Assembly (NCBI RefSeq): GCF_003245365.1
Contig: NZ_NBIU01000002.1
Span: 89,253-153,252, forward strand
Direction: 5' to 3'
Source of the DNA: Helicobacter valdiviensis
GTDB taxonomy: Bacteria > Campylobacterota > Campylobacteria > Campylobacterales > Helicobacteraceae
Length of the DNA stretch: 64,000 nucleotides
Made by a program: the position numbers and the translations under genes. The first letter of the stretch is position 1. The number at the start of each line of letters is the position of its first letter. Positions 56,578 through 64,000 of the stretch are shown one piece after another. Below the pieces are notes generated by a model, which was not told the DNA's origin, made no database searches, and saw nothing but the letters and a program-made list of their open reading frames with translations.

Positions 56578-56787
56578 TACTATCTCCTTATGCTAAATTA
56601 AACTAGCTGTGTTAATCATACAAGCTTTTATGTATAAGTCTTGTTAAATGTAAAAAGTTTTTTAATCTTTTTTGGTTTTTTATATCTTATTATATTAGTA
56701 ATATATATTAGAATTTTTTTAGTATAAAAGCTTATGTTTAGATAATTAACACTATAAATAAAATCATAGTATTTTAATAATATATAC

Positions 56788-56816
56788 TTGACAATGATTA
56801 TTTTATAAATTACAAT
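56788..56816 (+). promoter_or_regulatory. Sigma-70 promoter of cysK, with overlapping Fur-like site
   Basis: TTGACA, exactly 17 bases, then TACAAT: a near-perfect consensus promoter. The region TGACAATGATTATTT (56789-56803) inside it loosely fits a 7-1-7 Fur box with three mismatches, so iron control is possible but weakly supported. Confidence 0.65.
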
Positions 56817-56857
56817 GTTACTAAATTACTCCGAAAATTATATAAGAAGGATTTATA

Positions 56858-57778
56858 ATGGCAACAAAACTTATCCATTCTATAGCAGAAGCTATAGGCA
56901 ATACTCCACTTTTAAAATTAGAAAGCCTTTCACAAATTTATGGGGCAAATATTTATGCAAAATGTGAATTTTTAAATCCTAGTGGTTCTGTTAAAGACAG
57001 AATTGCTAAGGGTATGATAGAAGAGGCACTTCAAAGCAAAAAGATTGATAAAGATACCACTCTTATAGAGCCAACAAGTGGCAATACGGGTATCGGGCTT
57101 GCTTCTATTTGTGCAATGTATGGTATTAAGCTTATTTTAACAATGCCAAGTTCTATGAGTATTGAACGAAGAAAATTATTGAGTGCTTTAGGTGCAAAGC
57201 TAGAGCTAACACCTCCAGAATTAGGTATGAAAGGTGCTTTAAATAAAGCAATAGAGCTTGAGAGACAAATTCCTAATGCAAAGATTTTAGGACAGTTTGT
57301 AAATCCTGCAAATCCACTTACACATCAAAAAACAACAGCTTTAGAGATTTTAGAGGCAATGGAGGGACAAATAGATATATTTGTATCTGCTATTGGCACA
57401 GGCGGAACAATCAGTGGAGTTGGAAAAGTGCTAAAAGAGCATAATGAGAAAATAAAAGTTGTAGCATTAGAACCTGCAAAATCTGCTGTGCTTAGCGGAG
57501 AGAGTGCAGGAGCACATAAAATTCAAGGGATTGGTGCAGGATTTGTGCCAGAAATTTTAGAAAGAAGTCTTATAGATATTGTCTTAAAAGTAGAAGAAGA
57601 AGATGCACAAGAGCAAGCAAGAAATATTGCAAAACAAGAAGGGATTTTAGTAGGTATATCTTCAGGAGCAAATTTGTGGGGAGCTATAGAATGTGCCAAG
57701 AAAAATCCAGGTAAGAATATTGTAACCATACTTTGTGATACAGGAGAACGCTATCTTAGCACAGATTTATTTGAATAA
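56858..57778 (+). CDS. cysK: Cysteine synthase A (O-acetylserine sulfhydrylase)
   Basis: Makes cysteine from O-acetylserine and sulfide with PLP. 306 residues: IGNTPLLKLESLS, PLP lysine K46 in NPSGSVKDRIAKG, substrate loop EPTSGNTGIGLA, phosphate-binding GTGGTISGVGKVL and ISSGANLWGA. ATG after AGAAGGA. Confidence 0.95.
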   Translation: MATKLIHSIAEAIGNTPLLKLESLSQIYGANIYAKCEFLNPSGSVKDRIAKGMIEEALQSKKIDKDTTLIEPTSGNTGIGLASICAMYGIKLILTMPSSMSIERRKLLSALGAKLELTPPELGMKGALNKAIELERQIPNAKILGQFVNPANPLTHQKTTALEILEAMEGQIDIFVSAIGTGGTISGVGKVLKEHNEKIKVVALEPAKSAVLSGESAGAHKIQGIGAGFVPEILERSLIDIVLKVEEEDAQEQARNIAKQEGILVGISSGANLWGAIECAKKNPGKNIVTILCDTGERYLSTDLFE

Positions 57779-57784
57779 ATTGAT

Positions 57785-57809
57785 AACAAATGCCAAAAAG
57801 GTATTTGTT
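57785..57809 (+). terminator. Hairpin after cysK
   Basis: AACAAATGCC/GGTATTTGTT, a 10-bp stem with one G-U pair and an A5 loop, 6 bases after the cysK stop. The T run that should follow is weak. Confidence 0.5.
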
Positions 57810-57905
57810 GAATTTGTGAAATCCTCATTTTATTTTGATTGAAAATTTATAAAAAGAATAGTATTATTATAAAAAGAGTTTTAGATATGTAGGATTTTTA
57901 AGATT

Positions 57906-58574
57906 ATGTTAGAATGGAATGAGGAATTTAGCATAAAAAATCAACATCTTGATGGGCAACACAAACAGTTGCTTTCCTATGTAGAAGAAGCCTATATTTT
58001 ATTAGATAAACCTGCTAGTGAAAAACCTCTCCTTTTAAAAAAACTTGCAAGCAATCTTATTTTGTATGCTAAGAAGCATTTTCAAGATGAAGAAACCTAT
58101 ATGAAGCACATTAATTATATTCATCTTGAGGAGCATAAAGCAATCCATAAAGAGATTATTCAAGGAATAAAAGAAATTATTCAAAATATGAGTGATACAC
58201 AAGAGAGTGCTAAGAAGTTTTATATTTTCTTAAAAGAGTGGCTTTTGAAACATATTTTAGAAGAGGATAAAAAGATAGAAAGCTACCGTAACCGCATTAG
58301 AGAGATTAATGAGATACCTTATAGTCTAGAGATACAAACAAAAATATTGCAAGAAGTTTATAATTCTAAAGCGGGAAATAATCATCTTTATGTGTGTTTG
58401 TGTTATCTTAAAGAACATCAAGTATGCGATGCGTTGCATAAGATTATGCAAGAGCAAAATAGCTTCATCCGCTGTAAAATTTGCAAACAGCCTTTAGTAG
58501 CACTAAAAAGAGAGGTGCAAGAAAATGAAGAAGCTTTTGAAAAATTAGCAAAAGATTATTTTAAGCAGTTTTAA
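57906..58574 (+). CDS. Bacteriohemerythrin with C-terminal CxxC extension
   Basis: An O2-binding di-iron protein. 222 residues; the hemerythrin domain covers about 1-130, with the iron ligands in QHLDGQHKQL, KKHFQDEETYM, HLEEHKAIHKE and HILEEDKKIE. The extra ~90 residues, longer than the usual ~130-200, contain CLCYLKEHQVCDALH and RCKICKQPL, a possible metal or redox site. Stop and next start are adjacent (TAAATG). Confidence 0.88.
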   Translation: MLEWNEEFSIKNQHLDGQHKQLLSYVEEAYILLDKPASEKPLLLKKLASNLILYAKKHFQDEETYMKHINYIHLEEHKAIHKEIIQGIKEIIQNMSDTQESAKKFYIFLKEWLLKHILEEDKKIESYRNRIREINEIPYSLEIQTKILQEVYNSKAGNNHLYVCLCYLKEHQVCDALHKIMQEQNSFIRCKICKQPLVALKREVQENEEAFEKLAKDYFKQF

Positions 58575-60287
58575 ATGGCATTAAAGTTTGCTCCACAGGG
58601 ATTTAAGCAGTGCAAAGGAATTTTAGATATTCCTTTATTTATCAAGGAACAATCTAAAAAGTTAAACATAGAACTTGATTATAATCTTTTAGAGGCAAAG
58701 ACATTTTTTATTAAACAGGGAGAAGAAACTCCTAGAATTGTTTTGGATACAAGTGTATTTAATAAAGATAGTAATTTTTGTGCTAAGGTAAAAATCAAGC
58801 AAGTTTATGATATTGAAGTGTATAAAAAGCAAGAACGCCCAAAACGCCCCTTTCATTTTGAATTGCAGTTAGAAGAAAATCAAGTTTTAAAGGCAATTTT
58901 ATGTATAGATTCCCCTCTTACTTTTAGCGAAAAATTAAAAGAGGAGATTTATCAGGAGCTTTATAAACAATTAATTAGTGAGGGTTATTTAGTAGGCATT
59001 AGAGAGTTTTTACAATTAGAAGAGCAAATCAATTCTTTTTTGCGAGAAGTGATTAATAATTCTTATCCAAATAGAAATGTGTTGGAAGTTGCTTGTGGGG
59101 TTGCTCCTATTCCTAGAGGGGATGGGAAAATAGTTTATAAGATTAATGTAGAGCTTTTTAAGGAGACTAAAGGAGAGCGTTGTCTTTTAAGTCCAGTTAA
59201 AAAGGGAGATTTACTTTTTGTTTATATTAAGCCTACTCTTGGAAGAATAGGGCGTGATTTAAGGGGAACTCTTTTGGTTCCTAATAATCCTATTACTCCT
59301 TGCAATTTAAAAGTTTTACAAGGCATTAAAACAAAAGAAAATGAAGAACAAATAGCTTATTTTGCGGGTGTAGATGGTTTTTTAAAAGAGATAGATAAAG
59401 ATACCTATAGTATTAATCAAAGCATAGAATGTAATGGAGAAGAAAACCAAGTTTTAAATATAGAAGGAGCTACAGATAAAAAGAGTGTGATACAATCTAA
59501 TATTGCTTTTATCACGACGCATAGGGGAAATATTAAAGCACATACGGTAGTAATAGATACTTTAGAAAAAGGGATTGTAGAGGCTAAGGTGGCTTTTATC
59601 AATAATGCTTTGGGGGGAGTGGTTAGGGCAGATTATGTATATATTGCAGAAATGCGATCTTATAATGAAGTTTATGCGCGTTATTCTTTGGTAGTGGATA
59701 CAGTGAATGGAGATCATAATAGTTTGGAGATTAATCCAGAAAAGTTTGCTTTTATGCGTCGTGATAGATTAGAATATGTAATGCTTTCAGATCAAATTAA
59801 AATTAAAATTAGGCATTTGAAGCAGGCTATGGAAGAGATTTATGCTTATTTATTGCCCGCACAAAATAAAGTGCAATTAATTAAAAAAGAATATGAAGAT
59901 AAAAATGAGCCCATTCCTCAAAAATTTAAAGGCATTATTGAACAATATGATAAAGCACTTTCTCGTTATCAAGATTGTTTAAAAGAGTATAAAGATATTG
60001 CAAACCTTTATTATGTTAATGAAAAAAGACTAAAATCCATCAACGAAGCAGCACTCCATGCTAAGATTATGATTAGAAAATCTTGTGTTAGTGCAGAAAC
60101 TTTTGTGAAATTTAGAATTTATAGTAATGGGCATGAGGAGCTTTTAAAATTACTCTTGCCTAAAACTTCTCCTACAAGATGTTTTAAAGTGGTGCAAGAA
60201 GATGATTTTTATCGTTTGCGTTATAATAGTGAGTTAGATTCAAAAGATTTTGAATGGATAGAACGCCTTAAACCAAAATCTCAATAA
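58575..60287 (+). CDS. FapA/DUF342 family protein (flagellar assembly protein A)
   Basis: 570 residues of the DUF342/FapA family: an N-terminal domain, a central beta-helix (NIEGATDKKSVIQSNIAFIT, GNIKAHTVVIDTLEKGIVEA, GGVVRADYVYIAEM) and a C-terminal coiled coil (about 400-500). FapA proteins are linked to flagellar or envelope assembly. It starts directly after the hemerythrin gene. Confidence 0.85.
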   Translation: MALKFAPQGFKQCKGILDIPLFIKEQSKKLNIELDYNLLEAKTFFIKQGEETPRIVLDTSVFNKDSNFCAKVKIKQVYDIEVYKKQERPKRPFHFELQLEENQVLKAILCIDSPLTFSEKLKEEIYQELYKQLISEGYLVGIREFLQLEEQINSFLREVINNSYPNRNVLEVACGVAPIPRGDGKIVYKINVELFKETKGERCLLSPVKKGDLLFVYIKPTLGRIGRDLRGTLLVPNNPITPCNLKVLQGIKTKENEEQIAYFAGVDGFLKEIDKDTYSINQSIECNGEENQVLNIEGATDKKSVIQSNIAFITTHRGNIKAHTVVIDTLEKGIVEAKVAFINNALGGVVRADYVYIAEMRSYNEVYARYSLVVDTVNGDHNSLEINPEKFAFMRRDRLEYVMLSDQIKIKIRHLKQAMEEIYAYLLPAQNKVQLIKKEYEDKNEPIPQKFKGIIEQYDKALSRYQDCLKEYKDIANLYYVNEKRLKSINEAALHAKIMIRKSCVSAETFVKFRIYSNGHEELLKLLLPKTSPTRCFKVVQEDDFYRLRYNSELDSKDFEWIERLKPKSQ

Positions 60288-60300
60288 TTAGGAGCTAAGG

Positions 60301-61143
60301 ATGTGCAAAATTATACGCTTTTTAAAAGATGGAGAAGAAAAATTTGGAATTTTAGAAGAAGAAAAAATAAAAGTGCTTGAGGGCATTCAAAAAATAGAGG
60401 AACTTTTTAATAAGAATCAAAAAGAAATCCAAGATTTAGCGATTTGCGAGATATTAAAGAAAGAAGTGGAGATTTTATCTCCCATAGATTTTCCTCTTCA
60501 AGATGTGATTTGTCTAGGAGTAAATTATTTAGAACATGCAAAAGAATCTTATAAATTTAAAGGTGAAGCGTTTGATGGCAAGAGAGAAGAGGCGGTGTAT
60601 TTTAGCAAACGGGTTAATCAATGCACTAAACCTTATGGAGAGTTTGCAATACGAGGAATGAGTAATGCCTTAGATTATGAAGTAGAGCTTGCCTTTGTAG
60701 TAGGAAAAGATTGCCAAAATATTAGTAAGGAAGAGGCACTAGATTATGTTTTTGGATATAGTGTTGCTAATGATTTATCAGCAAGAGATTTACAAAAAAA
60801 ACATAAGCAATGGTATGCAGGAAAGAGCTTAGAAGGTGCTTTAGTTTTAGGGCCTTGTGTGGTTTTAAAAGAGAGTTTAAACCCTTTTAATCTTAGCATT
60901 CAAAGTTATGTGAATGGAGAGCTAAGGCAAAATAGTAATACAAAAGAGATGATTTTTACAATTCCACACATTTTAAGTGAGCTTTCGCATTATTTTATGA
61001 TTAAAGCAGGAAGTCTTGTGATTACGGGAACTCCAAGTGGTGCAGGAATGGGGTTTAATCCACCAAAATTTTTAAAAGCAGGTGATGAGGTAAGATGTTG
61101 TATAGAGGGGATTGGAGAGATTGTTACAAAGATTATTGAATAA
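60301..61143 (+). CDS. Fumarylacetoacetate hydrolase family protein
   Basis: 280 residues with the FAH fold: VICLGVNYLEHAKES, the acidic metal ligands of LDYEVELAFVVGKDC and VANDLSARDLQK, KSLEGALVLGPCVV, and TGTPSGAGMGFNPPKFLKAG. The family hydrolyses or decarboxylates diketo acids; the substrate is not predictable. ATG with AGGAG, 13 bases after the FapA gene. Confidence 0.9.
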   Translation: MCKIIRFLKDGEEKFGILEEEKIKVLEGIQKIEELFNKNQKEIQDLAICEILKKEVEILSPIDFPLQDVICLGVNYLEHAKESYKFKGEAFDGKREEAVYFSKRVNQCTKPYGEFAIRGMSNALDYEVELAFVVGKDCQNISKEEALDYVFGYSVANDLSARDLQKKHKQWYAGKSLEGALVLGPCVVLKESLNPFNLSIQSYVNGELRQNSNTKEMIFTIPHILSELSHYFMIKAGSLVITGTPSGAGMGFNPPKFLKAGDEVRCCIEGIGEIVTKIIE

Positions 61144-61237
61144 CTTAGTAAGTTTTCAAAATTCTCTAAGCTTTTTTTGGCTAAAAGCTAAATACATTTT
61201 TGTATGTAAAATTTATAATTATAATAAAGTAAAATGA

Positions 61238-62434
<1,197 letters not shown>

Positions 62435-62445
62435 AAGGATAAAAT

Positions 62446-63426
62446 ATGGCAAAAAATGAATTACTTGGTGGAGCATTATGGGATGCTTATTCTAAAAAAG
62501 TAAGTGAGAGAATGGATAATCCAACTCATCTTGGAGTTATTACACAAGAAGAAGCAGATAAAAGAGGCTTAAAGCTTATTGTTGCAGATTATGGTGCTGA
62601 AGCTTGTGGAGATGCAGTGAGATTGTATTGGCTTGTAGATTCTAATGATGTGATTGTAGATGCGAAGTTTAAAAGTTTTGGTTGTGGGACTGCTATTGCT
62701 AGTTCTGATATGATGGTGGAGCTTTGTTTAGGTAAAAAGGTGCAAGAGGCTGTAAAAATTACAAATATTGATGTAGAAAAAGCATTAAGAGATGAGCCAG
62801 ATACTCCAGCAGTTCCAGGGCAAAAGATGCATTGCTCTGTAATGGCATATGATGTCATTAAAAAAGCAGCTGCGATGTATTTGGGTAAAAATCCAGAGGA
62901 TTTTGAAGATGAAATTATCGTATGTGAATGTGCTAGAGTAAGCCTTGGAACACTAAAAGAAGTAATCAAGCTCAATGATTTAAAAAGCGTGGAAGAAATC
63001 ACAGAATATACCAAAGCAGGTGCATTTTGTAAAAGTTGTATTAAGCCAGGCGGACATGAAGAGAGAGAATATTATCTAGTAGATATATTGCGTGATGTAA
63101 GAGCGGAAATGGAAGAGGAAGCTTTAAAAAATAAGGCAGATTCTAGTGCTAAAGGTGAGCTAGATTTTAATTCTATGACAATGGTGCAAAAAATTAAAGC
63201 AATTGAAGCTGTGATTGATGAGAAAATCCGTCCTATGCTGATGATGGATGGTGGGAATATGGAAATCATTGACTTAAAAACTACAAGTGATGGTTATTCA
63301 GATGTGTATATTCGCTATCTTGGTGCTTGTAGTGGTTGTGCTAGTGGATCTACAGGGACTTTATTTGCTATTGAGTCTGTGCTTCAAGAAGACTTAGATA
63401 AGAGTATTAGGGTATTTCCTGTATGA
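62446..63426 (+). CDS. nifU: Fe-S cluster scaffold NifU
   Basis: 326 residues in three parts: an IscU-like N-terminus with scaffold cysteines (EACGDAVRLYW, FGCGTAIASSDM, MHCSVMAYD), a central [2Fe-2S] ferredoxin-like domain (VCECARVSLG, FCKSCIKPGG), and a C-terminal Nfu domain with GACSGCASGSTGT. A full NifU works with NifS upstream. Confidence 0.95.
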   Translation: MAKNELLGGALWDAYSKKVSERMDNPTHLGVITQEEADKRGLKLIVADYGAEACGDAVRLYWLVDSNDVIVDAKFKSFGCGTAIASSDMMVELCLGKKVQEAVKITNIDVEKALRDEPDTPAVPGQKMHCSVMAYDVIKKAAAMYLGKNPEDFEDEIIVCECARVSLGTLKEVIKLNDLKSVEEITEYTKAGAFCKSCIKPGGHEEREYYLVDILRDVRAEMEEEALKNKADSSAKGELDFNSMTMVQKIKAIEAVIDEKIRPMLMMDGGNMEIIDLKTTSDGYSDVYIRYLGACSGCASGSTGTLFAIESVLQEDLDKSIRVFPV

Positions 63427-63450
63427 TTAAAGGAGAATTTTCTCCTTTAA
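63427..63450 (+). terminator. Hairpin after nifU
   Basis: Perfect 10-bp stem TTAAAGGAGA/TCTCCTTTAA, 4-base loop, directly after the nifU stop. Likely transcript end, though the T run is short. Confidence 0.6.
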
Positions 63451-63689
63451 AGTGTTAATTCCTGCTTTCTTTTTAAATATTCACTTTTAGTGCTTTATAA
63501 AGTTTTTAATTCAAAACAATGTTTATAACCGTTATTTTATACTATCAATAAAAAACAAAATAATTTTTAGATATCCGTGTTAAAGAATAAAAGAAGATGA
63601 GGTAAAATAGAGATTAAAATTGTTATTAATGATTTTTCTAATATTTGTTTGATGTAATTTAAAATAAAAAACCAATGAAATGAGATTGA

Positions 63690-64000
63690 ATGATAAAAAG
63701 CAAGCGATTTAAAAGGATATTTGGTTTATGCGCTTTTATAGGAATAATTAGTAGCATTGCTTATGCTTATAGCATAAGACCTCTACCCAACGCAGAAAAA
63801 TATAAGCATTTTTTACAAACCAGAAAAGAACCTTTCACTATTTATCTAGCCATAAATACTAATATTAAAAATATTGACAATATATGTCCCAGCAAAGAAA
63901 GTGAATGGATACTTAATGATACGAATAAACTTGATCAATGGTATAACCCAAAATTTGGCATATATCTAGGTAAAATTATATTTGATAAAAAAGGTAATAA
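63690..64000 (+). CDS. Unknown exported or membrane protein, cut by window end
   Basis: An open frame from ATG runs past the window end (103 codons seen). A basic start (MIKSKRFKR) and a hydrophobic segment (about 10-27, LCAFIGIISSIAYAYS) form a signal or anchor. The following part (KYKHFLQTRKEPFTIYLA) is not recognised. Confidence 0.6.
   Translation, partial: MIKSKRFKRIFGLCAFIGIISSIAYAYSIRPLPNAEKYKHFLQTRKEPFTIYLAINTNIKNIDNICPSKESEWILNDTNKLDQWYNPKFGIYLGKIIFDKKGN

Overview
The window is AT-rich epsilonproteobacterial (Campylobacterota) DNA. The gene content points to an enterohepatic Helicobacter: a cdtABC genotoxin operon, the ccoNOQP cbb3 oxidase operon with a DUF4006 gene, Helicobacter-type NifS/NifU, a MagIII-type glycosylase, a FapA family protein, and many TTG/GTG starts with short AAGGAG ribosome binding sites. 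I cannot name the species from the sequence alone; the H. pullorum/H. canadensis group would fit. No rRNA or tRNA gene, insertion sequence or CRISPR array was recognised.

Layout. 1-9.1 kb (+) is dense housekeeping: the end of purF, a TIGR01212 radical SAM gene, clpS-clpA, a DUF815 ATPase, galU, a small membrane protein, murA, rsmH and an FtsL-like membrane protein. 9.1-12.9 kb (-) holds malic enzyme, an AsmA-like protein and a Cys-rich lipoprotein. 13-20.7 kb (+) holds ileS, then the whole cbb3 oxidase cluster with accessory genes and two very small membrane-protein genes. 20.7-22.6 kb is a carboxynorspermidine synthase gene enlarged by two low-complexity insertions.

22.6-33.6 kb is the accessory region. 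It starts exactly on the stop codon of the previous gene and holds a defence operon: a frameshifted zinc-motif protein, a fused nuclease-methyltransferase of BcgI type, a Fic protein, and a specificity subunit cut in two by a (TA)7 tract. The operon continues with a DGNHR-motif protein and a TIR-like/deoxyribosyltransferase-like protein that were probably once one gene. After it come a class D beta-lactamase, an unknown tail-anchored protein, a DUF5131 protein and an aldehyde dehydrogenase. 33.6-39.7 kb carries an ankyrin/DUF285 protein and a leucine-rich repeat protein, then cdtABC behind a Fur-box-like palindrome.

39.7-51.2 kb (mostly -) holds a laccase-domain protein, a divergent MreB-like protein, a class II aldolase with a probably leaderless mRNA, and a long operon for cytochrome bd (DUF4492, cydA, cydB, a 34-residue protein), magIII, pepD, a SurA-like chaperone and a META lipoprotein. 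It ends with an ATP-grasp-like protein, a TauE/SafE permease and a PhnA-like protein. 51.3-64 kb holds proA, about 1.5 kb of decayed AT-rich sequence, acnB, cysK, a hemerythrin, a FapA family protein, an FAH-family enzyme, nifS-nifU and the start of an unknown gene.

Functional picture: a microaerophile with two terminal oxidases (cbb3 and bd), NIF-type Fe-S assembly, and a contingency-type restriction system whose target specificity can probably switch by slippage in the TA repeat. That system, with its embedded Fic gene and the adjacent DGNHR/TIR-like gene, is the best candidate for something new here.
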